Notes: generated by a model from the sequence alone, not told the origin. A DNA stretch of 64,000 nt from Tersicoccus sp. Bi-70 (GCF_001968825.1 NZ_MIEU01000002.1:186001-250000), one strand, 5' to 3'; counted from the stretch's first letter, positions 26,452 to 35,441 are shown. Made by a program: numbers and translations.

Positions 26452-26952
26452 TCAGCCCTGCTGGCTCGGCAGCTGCGCGTCCCGCACGTCGAGGCACTGG
26501 TGGGAGCGCGGCAGGCTCGCCACCGGGCTCGCCAGTTCGACGAGGACCGTGCTGGACGCCGCCCGGCTGGTGTCCAGCAGCAGCTCGACCGCCGGCGTGC
26601 GCCCGTAGGTGGTCAGCCGCCACGTCGACTTCTCCTGGACGGCTATCCAGTCGACCCCGTTGACGCTCACGCAGCGTTCGGTGGTCGGCCCCGGCGGCTT
26701 CACCCCGCAGCGCAGGACGGCCGCGGACGGCTCGCCCCAGGCGGCGGTCGACTGACTCGTCGTGGTGCGCTTCGTCAGGCCCGCGAGGTCGTGGGGCAGG
26801 GCGATCATCACCGGGGCGCACCTCGGGTCGTTGGACTGCGCGGCGGGGGCGACGTCGACCGCGGGAGCGCAGCCGGACAGCGTCAGGCCCAGGCCGATGG
26901 CCGCGAGGGCCGCCGCCGTGGTGGTGCGGGAGAGAACAGGGCGGATCGGCAC
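26452..26952 (-). CDS. DUF3515 family lipoprotein
   Basis: This is a 166-aa exported protein with a lipoprotein signal (SRTTTAAALAAIGLGLTLSGC, lipidated Cys near residue 28). The body has APVMIALPHDLAGL, AWGEPSAAVLRCGV and three further cysteines that could form disulfides. These mark DUF3515, which in many actinobacteria sits between ddl and thiL, as here. Its function is unknown. The start GTG 26952 lies 6 nt after a TAGGCT -10-like hexamer (plus 26959-26964) and has no Shine-Dalgarno, so it is probably leaderless. Confidence 0.88.
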   Translation of the reverse strand: MPIRPVLSRTTTAAALAAIGLGLTLSGCAPAVDVAPAAQSNDPRCAPVMIALPHDLAGLTKRTTTSQSTAAWGEPSAAVLRCGVKPPGPTTERCVSVNGVDWIAVQEKSTWRLTTYGRTPAVELLLDTSRAASSTVLVELASPVASLPRSHQCLDVRDAQLPSQQG

Positions 26953-27180
26953 CGTCCGAGCCTATCGAGGAACGCCGCGCGGCCGTGACCGGGCACCCGG
27001 ACGGTGCACGCGCATCTCCGACGGCCGGGAATGAGGCTCACCGCTCGGACCGGTGACGGAGGGCACCGGCACGCGGGCAACATCACCGCCGTCCTGCAGC
27101 ATCCGGTCAGCCGCGGCCCTTAGGATCGTCAGGACCTTTGACGACGCGTGAACGGGCTGTGCCCGGATGCAGGAGGACAG

Positions 27181-28251
27181 ATGGACGAGCCGGGCACCGA
27201 GGACACCCGCCCCCTGGGGCCGCTCGCGGCCTCGGAGCAGCGGGTCGCCGCCCGGAGCAAGCTCCGCCGCCGGCGCCTGATCCGCACGATCCTGATCGCG
27301 GTGGTCGCCGTCATCGCCATCGTGGCGATCGTCGTCGGCACCTACGTCGGCGGCATCGCCCACACGTTCGACGACAAGACCGTCAAGCTGGAGAAGGTGT
27401 TCCCCGACGGCGACCGGCCCGAGGCGGCCGGCGGGGGAGTGAAGAACATCCTCCTGCTCGGCAGCGACACCCGCGGGAGCCTCGCCGACCTGAACAACGC
27501 GGCCGGCAGCGACCAGCGCGCCGACACCATCATGCTGATCCACGTCCCCTCGGACGGCAAGGGCATGTACGGGATGTCGATCATGCGGGACTCCTGGGTG
27601 GACATCCCCGGTTCCGGGCAGGGCAAGATCAACTCCGCCATGGCGATCGGCGGCATCCCGCTGCTCGTCAAGACGCTCGAGGGCATGCTCGGCACCCGGA
27701 TCGACAACGTCGCCGCCCTCGACTTCGCCGGCTTCGAGAAGCTGACCGACGCGATCGGCGGCGTCAGCGTCAACGTGCCGCAGGACTTCAAGGCGATCGA
27801 CGGGCTGACCTTCAAGGCCGGGCAGCAGGTGCTCGACGGCGCCCACGCCCTCGCGTTCGTGCGGGAACGGCACGCCTTCGCCGACGGCGACTACCAGCGC
27901 GTCAAGGACCAGCAGACCTACTTGAAGTCCCTGATGAACAAGATGCTCTCGCCGTCCGTCCTGGCCAATCCGGGCATGGTCTCGCACGCCGTCTCCGAGT
28001 TCGCCCCCTATCTCGGGGTCGACCGGTCCTTCACCTCCGGCGACGTCATGGGGCTGGGCTGGAAGCTGCGCAGCGTCCGCGGGAACGACGTGCACATGTT
28101 CACCCTCCCGAACTCCGGCACCTCGTTCTCCAGCGACGGGCAGTCGATCATCGTGGTCGACGAGAAGGCCGTGGCGGACGTCGGCAAGGCGCTCCGCAAC
28201 GACACGATGGCCCAGTACATCGCCGACCACCCGGACGGCCAGCAGCGCTGA
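27181..28251 (+). CDS. LytR-CpsA-Psr (LCP) family cell-wall glycopolymer ligase
   Basis: This 356-aa membrane-anchored enzyme likely transfers lipid-linked glycopolymers to peptidoglycan outside the membrane. One N-terminal transmembrane helix (ILIAVVAVIAIVAIVVGTYV, near residues 40-60) follows a basic cytoplasmic stretch. The LCP domain shows NILLLGSDTR, RADTIMLIHV, SIMRDSWVDIPG and FVRERHAFADGDYQRVKDQQ, which hold the arginines and aspartates that bind pyrophosphate and Mg. ATG 27181 has AGGAGG 4 nt upstream; an in-frame GTG at 27148 would add 11 residues with no ribosome site. Placement among murA, ddl and DUF3515 fits envelope work. Confidence 0.92.
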   Translation: MDEPGTEDTRPLGPLAASEQRVAARSKLRRRRLIRTILIAVVAVIAIVAIVVGTYVGGIAHTFDDKTVKLEKVFPDGDRPEAAGGGVKNILLLGSDTRGSLADLNNAAGSDQRADTIMLIHVPSDGKGMYGMSIMRDSWVDIPGSGQGKINSAMAIGGIPLLVKTLEGMLGTRIDNVAALDFAGFEKLTDAIGGVSVNVPQDFKAIDGLTFKAGQQVLDGAHALAFVRERHAFADGDYQRVKDQQTYLKSLMNKMLSPSVLANPGMVSHAVSEFAPYLGVDRSFTSGDVMGLGWKLRSVRGNDVHMFTLPNSGTSFSSDGQSIIVVDEKAVADVGKALRNDTMAQYIADHPDGQQR

Positions 28252-28363
28252 CCGGCCCTGCGTCGCCGCGGCTCCCGGCCCGTCCGGCCGGCCCCGGCCG
28301 CGCACTGGTCGTCCCCTGCCGTCCCGGCGCGGAACCGTCGGTGGGCCCCGCTAGGGTCGGATC

Positions 28364-29461
28364 ATGACCTCCCCGGACGCGGACGGACCGCTCGACCGGC
28401 CCACGGAAGCCGCGGCGACGCGCACCGTGGATCCCTCTCGCGATGGGGCCGCCCTGGTGGGTGGCCTGGGTGAGTCCGCGCTGCTGGCGGCGTTCCTGCC
28501 CCGGCTGCCGCGGCCCACCACCGAGGACGGTTCCGACGGCGAGGTCGGCAACGGCGACGACGCCGCGGTGCTGCGGATCGGCGACCCCCGCGTGGTCGCC
28601 ACCGTCGACACCCTCGTGCAGGACCGCGACTACCGGGCGGTCTGGCCGAACGGCCGCGTCACCGCCGGCCACGACGTCGGCTTCAAGGGCGTCGCCCAGA
28701 ACCTCTCCGACCTCAACGCCATGGCCGCCCACCCGGTCGGCCTGCTGGTCAGTCTGGCGATGCCGCCCGAGACCTCGGTGGACTGGGTGCTCTCGCTCGC
28801 CGACGGCATCGCGGACGCGATCCGCACGCTGGGCGCGGACGGGTGCTCCGTGGCCGGCGGGGACCTCTCCGGTGCCCGGGAGGTGGTGCTCACCATCACC
28901 GCGCTCGGCCGGCTCGACGACGCCGGTCCGCTGCTGCGCTCCGGTGCGCGCCCCGGCGACGAGCTTGCCGTGATCGGCCGGGTCGGGGAGGCAGCGGCGG
29001 GTCTGGCCCTGCTGGAGCATCCCGGCCGTTCGGCCGGCACCGCTCCGGACGTCGTCGGGCTGTCCGAGGAGCTGATCCTGGCCCAGCTGCGGCCCCGGCC
29101 GCCGCTGGGAGCCGGGGCGGTCGCCGCGCGTGCGGGGGCGCACGCGGCGATGGACCTCTCGGACGGCCTCGTGCGGGACGCCGCACGTCTCGCCCGGGCG
29201 AGCGGCGTGAGGATCGATCTGGACACGGACCGGCTGGCCCCGTTCGCGGACCGGCTGGCCCCGGTCGCGGCCCTGCTCGACGTCGATCCGCTGGCCTGGT
29301 GCCTGGCCGGAGGAGAGGACTTCGGCCTGCTCGCCGCCTTCCCTCCGGGGACCGTTCCCGCCGGTTTCACTGCGATAGGCTCGGTCGCGGACGGCCCCGC
29401 GGAACTGCTGGTCGACGGCCGTCCGTCGCCGAGAACAGGATGGGATCACTTTGCAGCCTAG
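28364..29461 (+). CDS. thiL: Thiamine-monophosphate kinase
   Basis: ThiL phosphorylates thiamine monophosphate to the active diphosphate. The 365-aa protein has NGDDAAVLRIGD and VATVDTLVQDRDYR, the Mg/ATP aspartates of the PurM-like fold. It also has GFKGVAQNLSDLNAMAAHPVG and GGDLSGAREVVLTITALG. A Thr/Asp-rich stretch of about 35 residues precedes the conserved part. A TAGGGT hexamer at 28352-28357 ends 6 nt before ATG 28364 and there is no Shine-Dalgarno, so initiation is probably leaderless. It overlaps the DhaL-domain gene by 11 bp. Confidence 0.94.
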   Translation: MTSPDADGPLDRPTEAAATRTVDPSRDGAALVGGLGESALLAAFLPRLPRPTTEDGSDGEVGNGDDAAVLRIGDPRVVATVDTLVQDRDYRAVWPNGRVTAGHDVGFKGVAQNLSDLNAMAAHPVGLLVSLAMPPETSVDWVLSLADGIADAIRTLGADGCSVAGGDLSGAREVVLTITALGRLDDAGPLLRSGARPGDELAVIGRVGEAAAGLALLEHPGRSAGTAPDVVGLSEELILAQLRPRPPLGAGAVAARAGAHAAMDLSDGLVRDAARLARASGVRIDLDTDRLAPFADRLAPVAALLDVDPLAWCLAGGEDFGLLAAFPPGTVPAGFTAIGSVADGPAELLVDGRPSPRTGWDHFAA

Positions 29462-30518
29462 GTCCGGGTCCTCCGCGGGGGTCATCCACCGCTGGCTGAC
29501 CCACGCCGAGGCCGTGCTGAAGGACCACTGCGGTGACCTGAACGCCATCAACGTCTTCCCGGTGCCGGACTCGGACACGGGATCGAACCTGGTCCAGACG
29601 GTCGCCGCCGCCGTCGCCGGGCTGCCCGCACCCCCGCAGCCCGTGCACCACGGCGAGGAGCCCAAGGGGTCCGTGGACCTCGGGGCCTTCCTCGGTGCGG
29701 CCGGTGCGCACGCCCTGGAACACGCGCGCGGCAACTCCGGCACCATCCTGGCGGTCATGCTCAGCGCGATGGCGGAGCCGCTCGGCGGCCACGCCCGTCT
29801 GACGCCGCCCGCCCTCGCCGCCGCCCTGGACCGGGCGAGCGTGCGCTGCTGGTCCGCCCTCAGCGACCCTGTGTCCGGCACGATGCTCTCGGTCATCGAG
29901 GCCGCGTCGCAGGCGTGCGCCGTGCAGGCCGCCGAGCGCGACGGCGACGAGAGCCACCACGGTCTCGTCACGGTCCTCGACGGCGTGCTCGCCGCTGCGG
30001 CCGCTGCGGTCGAGGCCACCGAGGAGCAGAACGACGTGCTCGCCCGCGCCCGCGTCGTCGACGCCGGCGCCGTCGGGCTGCTGCTGATCCTGCAGTGCCT
30101 GCGATGGGCGGTGACCGGGGACCCGGTGGCCATCGCTCCCCTCGAGCACCTGGACGGGCTCGACCACGGCGAGCACCCCGAGGCGATGGACGGCGTCGAG
30201 ATCATGTGCACGCTCGCCCTCAGCCCGCTCGACGCCGCGAGCCTGCGCATCGCGCTGGACGAACTCGGCGACTCGGTGATCCTCACGGCCATCGCCCCGA
30301 TCGGTGACGGCGGCGGGGCTGGGTCCGGCGGGGCTGGGTCCGGCGGGGCTGGGTCCGATGGGGCTGGGTCTGGCGGGGCCTATCGGTGGCGGTTGCATGC
30401 GCACGTGCCCCACGACGCCCACGACCGGGCCCTCGCGGTGATCAGCGGCAGCGGGGCGCCGGAGAACCTGGTCATCACCTCGCTGCGCGCGGAGGAGACG
30501 CCGGAGCGACACCAGTGA
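29451..30518 (+). CDS. DAK2/DhaL-domain protein, short form
   Basis: This 355-aa protein has an N-terminal DhaL-like nucleotide-binding domain: AINVFPVPDSDTGSNL holds the metal-binding aspartates (residues 31-46), then ARGNSGTILAVML and DPVSGTMLSV. A central segment (ALSPLDAASLRIALDELGDS) follows, then a G-A-G-S-G repeat and WRLHAHVPHDAHDRAL. Full-length relatives (FakA/YloV type, about 550 aa) phosphorylate fatty acids with FakB; the C-terminal DegV-like half is missing here. The start appears to be TTG 29451 inside the thiL end. It overlaps recG by 4 bp, and this order before recG is common in Gram-positive bacteria. Confidence 0.82.
   Translation: MQPRSGSSAGVIHRWLTHAEAVLKDHCGDLNAINVFPVPDSDTGSNLVQTVAAAVAGLPAPPQPVHHGEEPKGSVDLGAFLGAAGAHALEHARGNSGTILAVMLSAMAEPLGGHARLTPPALAAALDRASVRCWSALSDPVSGTMLSVIEAASQACAVQAAERDGDESHHGLVTVLDGVLAAAAAAVEATEEQNDVLARARVVDAGAVGLLLILQCLRWAVTGDPVAIAPLEHLDGLDHGEHPEAMDGVEIMCTLALSPLDAASLRIALDELGDSVILTAIAPIGDGGGAGSGGAGSGGAGSDGAGSGGAYRWRLHAHVPHDAHDRALAVISGSGAPENLVITSLRAEETPERHQ
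30312..30371. repeat. 15-bp tandem repeat in the DhaL-domain gene
   Basis: Three perfect copies of GGCGGGGCTGGGTCC (30312-30326, 30327-30341, 30342-30356) and a fourth diverged copy (30357-30371) encode a flexible G-A-G-S-G linker between the central and C-terminal parts of the protein. The unit keeps the frame, so copy-number change alters only linker length. Confidence 0.9.
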
Positions 30519-32809
30519 GCGGGCCGGCGCCGCAGCGCCGGCGCTCCGCCTCGTCGCCGAGGATCCTCGACCCCCGGGCGCACCGGCTCGAGAAGGTCCT
30601 CGGCAAGGCCAACGCCGCCAAACTCGAGAAGGGCCTCGGGCTGCGCACGGTCGGCTCGCTGCTGCACCACTTCCCGCGTCGCTACCTCGAGCGCGGCGAG
30701 CTGCAGAGCATCGCGGGTCTGCCGATCGACGAGGACGTGACGTTGATCGCCGAGGTGCTCTCGAGCTCCCAGCGATCGATGCGCAACCGCCGCGGCTCCA
30801 TCGTCGAGGTCGTCATCACCGACCGGGACGTCCACCGGCCGGGGACCCTCACCCTCTCGTTCTTCCACGGCTACCAGGCCTACCGCGACCTCCAGGCCGG
30901 CGTGACCGCCCTGTTCAGCGGCAAGGTGAGCCTCTACCGGGGCAAGCCCACCCTGACCAACCCGAACTACCTGCTCCTCGACGACGACACGACCGGTGAG
31001 GACATCGCGAGCCGACCGGTGCCGGTGTATCCGGCGACGTCCACGTTGACCAGCTGGTGGATCGCCCAGCGCGTGGCCACCGTGCTCGCCGAGCTGGGCA
31101 TCACGGGCGATCCCGAGGACGCCGTCCGGCTGCCCGACGTCGTCCCGGCCGCGTTCGCCGCCCGCGAGCGGCTCGGCGACCTGGTCACCGCCTACCGGGA
31201 CATCCACGCGCCGGCCGAGCTCGCCGACGCGTATCGCGCCCGGCACCGCTTCCGCTACCAGGAGGCGCTGATCCTGCAGACCGCGCTGGCCCGGCGCCGC
31301 GCCGAACAGCACGCGCAGGTCGCCGTCGGCCGGCCCCGCCGGTCGGCCGGTCTGCTCGCCGACTTCGACGCGGCCCTGCCGTTCACCCTGACCGAGGGTC
31401 AGCGCACCGTGGGGGAGACCCTGGACGAGGCGCTGTCGGCGGACCGGCCGATGAACGTGCTGCTGCAGGGCGAGGTCGGATCCGGCAAGACGCTGGTCGC
31501 CCTGCGCGCCATGCTCCAGGTCGTCGACGCGGGCGGACAGGCCGCCCTGCTCGCCCCCACCGAGGTGCTCGCCGCGCAGCATCACCAGTCGATCACTGCG
31601 ACGCTCGGCCCGCTCGCGGCGGCCGGGATGCTCGGCGGCGCCGAGCACGCCACCCGGGTCGTCCTGCTGACCGGCAGCATGTCCACCGCCGCCCGGCGCA
31701 CGGCGCTGCTCGCGGCCGCGTCCGGAGAGGCCGGCATCGTCATCGGCACGCACGCCCTGCTCTCGGAGACCGTCCAGTTCGCCGAGCTCGGGCTCGTCGT
31801 CGTCGACGAGCAGCACCGCTTCGGGGTCGAGCAGCGCGACACCCTGCGCACCCGCGCCGGGGTGCCGCCCCACCTGCTGGTCATGACCGCCACCCCGATC
31901 CCGCGCACCGTCGCGATGACCGTGTTCGGGGACCTGGGCGTCCTCACCCTCGACGGGCTGCCGGCCGGGCGCGCCCCGATCGACACGCACATCGTGCCGC
32001 TCGTCGAGCATCCCGTGTGGCGCGAGCGGGTCTGGCAGCGCGCCCGCGAGGAGGTCGACGCGGGCCGGCAGGTCTACGTCGTCTGCCCCAAGATCGACGG
32101 GGGCGAGGCCGCGTCCAGCACGTTCGACGACAGCGACGGCGTCGAGTTCGACGAGGCCGCCGACGGCATCGGGAACACGCCGCAGAAGGCGCCGCCCCTG
32201 GCCTCGGTCGAGGAGACGATGGCGGCCCTCGCGCAGACGGCCACCCTGGACGGGGTGCGGATCGGCGCCCTGCACGGCCGGCTCGACCCGGCGGAGAAGT
32301 CCGCGACCATGAACGCTTTTCACCGCGGCGAGCTGGACGTGCTCGTCTCGACGACCGTGATCGAGGTCGGCGTCGACGTGCCGCGGGCGACGCTGATGGT
32401 GATCCTCGACGCCGACCGCTTCGGCATCTCCCAGCTGCACCAGCTGCGCGGCCGTGTCGGCCGTGGCGGGTTGCCCGGCACCTGCCTGCTGGTCACCGCC
32501 CTCGAGGCCGGCCACCCCTCGCGGGTGCGGCTCGACGCCGTGGCGAGCACGACGGACGGCTTCGCCCTCGCCGCCGAGGATCTCAAACTGCGGCGCGAGG
32601 GCGACATCCTGGGCGCCCGGCAGTCCGGCGGCCGGTCCACGCTCAAGCTGCTGCGCGTGATCGAGGACGAGAAGATCATCGTGGCCGCCCGGCAGGACGC
32701 GCAGGAGATCATCGAGGAGGATCCCCAGCTCGCGGGCCACCCCGTGCTCGCCGGTGCGATCGACGACTACCTCGATCCCGAGGCCGAGGAGTGGCTGGAC
32801 CGTGGCTGA
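30515..32809 (+). CDS. recG: ATP-dependent DNA helicase RecG
   Basis: This 764-aa superfamily 2 helicase remodels stalled forks and Holliday junctions. It has the wedge/OB domain (about 80-230), then Walker A GEVGSGKT near residue 319, the DEQH box (VVVDEQHRFG) near 430, TATPIPRT, and QLRGRVGRGG in the second motor lobe. The frame is open for 43 codons upstream, but GTG 30515 overlaps the previous stop in a GTGA junction and begins the RecG-type N-terminus. An Asp/Glu-rich loop (TFDDSDGVEFDEAADG) interrupts the second RecA lobe. The stop lies in a 15-bp tandem repeat. Confidence 0.95.
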   Translation: MSGPAPQRRRSASSPRILDPRAHRLEKVLGKANAAKLEKGLGLRTVGSLLHHFPRRYLERGELQSIAGLPIDEDVTLIAEVLSSSQRSMRNRRGSIVEVVITDRDVHRPGTLTLSFFHGYQAYRDLQAGVTALFSGKVSLYRGKPTLTNPNYLLLDDDTTGEDIASRPVPVYPATSTLTSWWIAQRVATVLAELGITGDPEDAVRLPDVVPAAFAARERLGDLVTAYRDIHAPAELADAYRARHRFRYQEALILQTALARRRAEQHAQVAVGRPRRSAGLLADFDAALPFTLTEGQRTVGETLDEALSADRPMNVLLQGEVGSGKTLVALRAMLQVVDAGGQAALLAPTEVLAAQHHQSITATLGPLAAAGMLGGAEHATRVVLLTGSMSTAARRTALLAAASGEAGIVIGTHALLSETVQFAELGLVVVDEQHRFGVEQRDTLRTRAGVPPHLLVMTATPIPRTVAMTVFGDLGVLTLDGLPAGRAPIDTHIVPLVEHPVWRERVWQRAREEVDAGRQVYVVCPKIDGGEAASSTFDDSDGVEFDEAADGIGNTPQKAPPLASVEETMAALAQTATLDGVRIGALHGRLDPAEKSATMNAFHRGELDVLVSTTVIEVGVDVPRATLMVILDADRFGISQLHQLRGRVGRGGLPGTCLLVTALEAGHPSRVRLDAVASTTDGFALAAEDLKLRREGDILGARQSGGRSTLKLLRVIEDEKIIVAARQDAQEIIEEDPQLAGHPVLAGAIDDYLDPEAEEWLDRG

Positions 32810-32921
32810 GAACGACGTGGCTGAGAACGACGTGGCTGAGACCGACGCGGCTGAGGCCTCCGTGCCTGTGCCGGCCGCCCCTGCCCCGACCGCCGGCACC
32901 ACCGGGCCGGTCGCCGCATGA
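32802..32921 (+). CDS. Possible 39-aa repeat-encoded peptide bridging recG and rsmD
   Basis: An open frame starts at GTG 32802 inside the last codons of recG and stops at TGA 32919-32921, inside the rsmD ATG (ATGA). It overlaps recG by 8 bp and rsmD by 4 bp. The peptide begins VAENDVAENDVAETDAAEA and ends in a Pro/Ala tail. The first part is a 15-bp repeat (GTGGCTGAGAACGAC). An AGGAG lies about 10 nt before the GTG. It may be a translated coupling peptide that lets ribosomes reach rsmD, or only repeat expansion in a spacer. I recognise no family. Confidence 0.3.
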   Translation: MAENDVAENDVAETDAAEASVPVPAAPAPTAGTTGPVAA

Positions 32922-33481
32922 GCCGCATCATCGCCGGGATCGCCGGGGGGCGCAGCCTGACCTCGGTGCCCGGGGACCACACCCGTCCGACGACCGATCG
33001 GGTCAAGGAGTCGCTGTTCTCCGGACTCGAGTCCGCCGACGCGATCCGCGGCGCCCTGGTCCTGGACCTCTTCGCGGGCTCGGGCGCCCTGGGCCTGGAG
33101 GCGCTCAGCCGGGGCGCCCGCCGCGCGACCCTGGTCGAGTCCGCCCGCCGGGCCGCCGACGTGTGCCGCCGCAACGGCCGGCTCCTGCAGGCCGAGCTCG
33201 GTCCTGCCGCCGTGCGGGTGCGCCAGGAGAAGGTCGCGTCCTTCCTCGCCGAGCCGGATCCGCACGGCTGGGACCTGGTCTTCCTGGACCCGCCCTACCC
33301 GATGCCCGAGCCGGAGCTGGCGGGGGTGCTGGCGCTGCTGCGCCCCGCGCTGGCGGCCGAGGCGCTGGTCGTCGTCGAACGCTCCACCCGTTCCCCGGAG
33401 CCCACCTGGCCCGAGGGACTCGTCCGGGTGCGCGACCGGAAGTACGGCGAGACCCGACTCTGGTACGCCGAACCCGTCTGA
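32918..33481 (+). CDS. rsmD: 16S rRNA (guanine(966)-N(2))-methyltransferase
   Basis: This 187-aa SAM-dependent methyltransferase modifies G966 of 16S rRNA in the 30S head. Motifs are RIIAGIAGGRSL and RPTTDRVKESLFSGL (residues 3-39), the SAM site VLDLFAGSGALGLEAL, and the catalytic FLDPPYPMP. It follows recG and precedes coaD (with an aminotransferase gene inserted on the opposite strand), matching the common recG-rsmD-coaD order. Confidence 0.95.
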   Translation: MSRIIAGIAGGRSLTSVPGDHTRPTTDRVKESLFSGLESADAIRGALVLDLFAGSGALGLEALSRGARRATLVESARRAADVCRRNGRLLQAELGPAAVRVRQEKVASFLAEPDPHGWDLVFLDPPYPMPEPELAGVLALLRPALAAEALVVVERSTRSPEPTWPEGLVRVRDRKYGETRLWYAEPV

Positions 33482-33539
33482 GCCGCGCGGCCGTCCGGTG
33501 CCCGTGTGACACCGATGCCACGCCCCGGTGCGGGCAGGG

Positions 33540-34781
33540 TCAGGCGCCGGCCGACCCGAAGGCCGTCAGCCGTCGCACCGCCTCGGCGAGGACGTCCTCC
33601 CGCTTGCAGAACGCGAACCGGATCAGCCGGGACGCCGTCGCGGCCGCGCTGCTGCCGGGATGGCAGAACGCCGTCAGCGGGATGGCGGCGACGCCGGCCG
33701 TGGCGGGCAACCGGCGGCACAGCTGCGCGCCGTCCGTGACGTCACCCCCGAGCAGCGGCGTGGCGTCCGCGACCACGAAGTAGGTGCCGGCGGGCACGGT
33801 GACCTCGAAGCCGGCGCCGCGCAGGCCGTCGACCAGCAGGTCCCGCTTGCGCTGCAGGGAGGCGGCCAGCCCGGCGTAGACGTCGTCGCCCAGTCCCAGC
33901 CCGAGCGCCACCGCACCCTGCAGCGGACTGCCGGAGGAGTAGGTCAGGAACTGCTTGACGGTGCGGACCGCCGCGACCAGGTCCGCCGGGCCGGTCAGCC
34001 AGCCCACCTTCCACCCGGTCACGGAGAAGGTCTTGCCGGCCGAGGAGATGGTCAGCGTCCGCTCGGCCGCGCCCGGCAGCGTCGCGACCGGCACGTGCGT
34101 CACCCGGTCGAAGATCAGGTGCTCGTACACCTCGTCGGTGACGATGATCGCGTCGTGCCGGGCCGCCTCCTCGACGATGCGGGCCAGCAGCGCCGCCCCG
34201 AACACGGTGCCGGTCGGGTTGTGCGGGTTGTTCAGCAGGATGACCCGCGTCCGATCCGTCACCGCGGCGGCGAGCTCGTCCTCGTCCGGCAGGAAGTCCG
34301 GTTCGCGCAGCGGCACCGTGACGTGCCGCGCGCCCGTCAGCTCGATCATGGCGCCGTAGGAGTCGTAGAACGGCTCGAACGTGAGCACCTCGTCGCCCGG
34401 GCCGGTGAGGGCGAGCAGGGTCGCGGCGATCGCCTCGGTGGCACCGGTCGTCACGAGGACCTCCTCGGCCGGATCCACGGTCAGCCCGTAGAACCGCGCC
34501 TGGTGGGCGGCGATCGCCTCCCGCAGCACCGGCACCCCCCGGCCGGGGGCGTACTGGTTGGCGCCGCCGGCGATGGCGCTGCGGGCGGCCTCGAGGATCT
34601 CGGCCGGGCCGTCCTCGTCGGGGAAGCCCTGGCCGAGGTTGACCGCGTCGTGCACCCCCGCCAGCACGGTCATCTCCTCGAAGATGGTGCCGGCCAGGGT
34701 GCCGCCGGCGTCCAGCAGGTTCGCCCCGTGGGCCGCGCGCTGCCAGGGGGCGGCCGGCGTGCCGGTGTTCGTCGTCGTCAT
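33540..34781 (-). CDS. Pyridoxal-phosphate aminotransferase, class I/II
   Basis: This 413-aa fold-type I aminotransferase resembles DapC/KAT/YbdL-type enzymes. LGQGFPDEDGP and YAPGRGVPVLREAIA lie in the N-terminal part, NNPHNPTGTVF and VTDEVYEHLIFD bind the cofactor, and the Schiff-base lysine is in SSAGKTFSVTGWKVGW. The C-terminal arginine motif for the substrate carboxylate (RLIRFAFCKR) is present. N-succinyl-diaminopimelate, methionine or aromatic amino acids are possible substrates. It is transcribed against its neighbours. A CAGACT hexamer ends 6 nt before ATG 34781 with no Shine-Dalgarno. Confidence 0.88.
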   Translation of the reverse strand: MTTTNTGTPAAPWQRAAHGANLLDAGGTLAGTIFEEMTVLAGVHDAVNLGQGFPDEDGPAEILEAARSAIAGGANQYAPGRGVPVLREAIAAHQARFYGLTVDPAEEVLVTTGATEAIAATLLALTGPGDEVLTFEPFYDSYGAMIELTGARHVTVPLREPDFLPDEDELAAAVTDRTRVILLNNPHNPTGTVFGAALLARIVEEAARHDAIIVTDEVYEHLIFDRVTHVPVATLPGAAERTLTISSAGKTFSVTGWKVGWLTGPADLVAAVRTVKQFLTYSSGSPLQGAVALGLGLGDDVYAGLAASLQRKRDLLVDGLRGAGFEVTVPAGTYFVVADATPLLGGDVTDGAQLCRRLPATAGVAAIPLTAFCHPGSSAAATASRLIRFAFCKREDVLAEAVRRLTAFGSAGA

Positions 34782-34944
34782 GGGTCCAGTCTGTTACCTC
34801 GACTGCCGCCGATCCATCCGGTCCGGCACGCGGACCCGTCACCCGGCGACCACGGCCGCGATCCGGGCCCTGGCCTCGGCGAACCTGCGGCACCGTGACG
34901 AGCCCGGCACGCCGCACCGGCGACCCGTCGGTACGATGCGGGGT

Positions 34945-35430
34945 ATGCGCCGCGCCGTCTGTCCTGGATCCTTCGACCCTCTGCACAACGGGCACCTGGA
35001 GATCATTGCCCGGGCGAGCAATCTGTTCGACGAGATCATCGTGGCGGTCTCCACCAATCCGGCGAAGACCTACCGGTTCAGCATCGACGAGCGGCTGCAG
35101 ATGGCACGCGAGACGCTCTCCGCGCTGCGGGGCATCACCATCGAGGCGATGGGGGAGGGCCTGCTCGCCGACTTCTGCCGGCGGCACGGCGCGGACGCCA
35201 TCGTCAAAGGTGTGCGCACGTCGGCCGACCTGGCGTTCGAGGTGCCGATGGCCACGATGAATCGGCATCTGACCGGCGTCGAGACGGTCTTCCTCGCCGC
35301 GGATCCCGGATACGCGCACCTCTCGTCCTCCCTGCTCAAGGAAGTGGGTTCCCTGGGCGGCGACATCTCCGGATTCGTGCCGCGTTCGGTGTACCGCCGG
35401 ATGACGGCGCCGCCGCCCGGACGCGCCTGA
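34945..35430 (+). CDS. coaD: Phosphopantetheine adenylyltransferase
   Basis: CoaD adenylates 4'-phosphopantetheine in coenzyme A synthesis. The 161-aa product has the nucleotidyltransferase motif CPGSFDPLHNGHLEI with the HxGH-type pair (residues 5-19), KGVRTSADLAFE, and the second signature LSSSLLKEV. ATG 34945 gives the standard N-terminus MRRAVCPGSFDP; ATG 34936 is an alternative. TACGAT at 34932-34937 ends 7 nt before ATG 34945, suggesting a leaderless mRNA. It is followed by its usual neighbours yceD and rpmF. Confidence 0.94.
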   Translation: MRRAVCPGSFDPLHNGHLEIIARASNLFDEIIVAVSTNPAKTYRFSIDERLQMARETLSALRGITIEAMGEGLLADFCRRHGADAIVKGVRTSADLAFEVPMATMNRHLTGVETVFLAADPGYAHLSSSLLKEVGSLGGDISGFVPRSVYRRMTAPPPGRA

Positions 35431-35441
35431 CCGGGCAGCTT

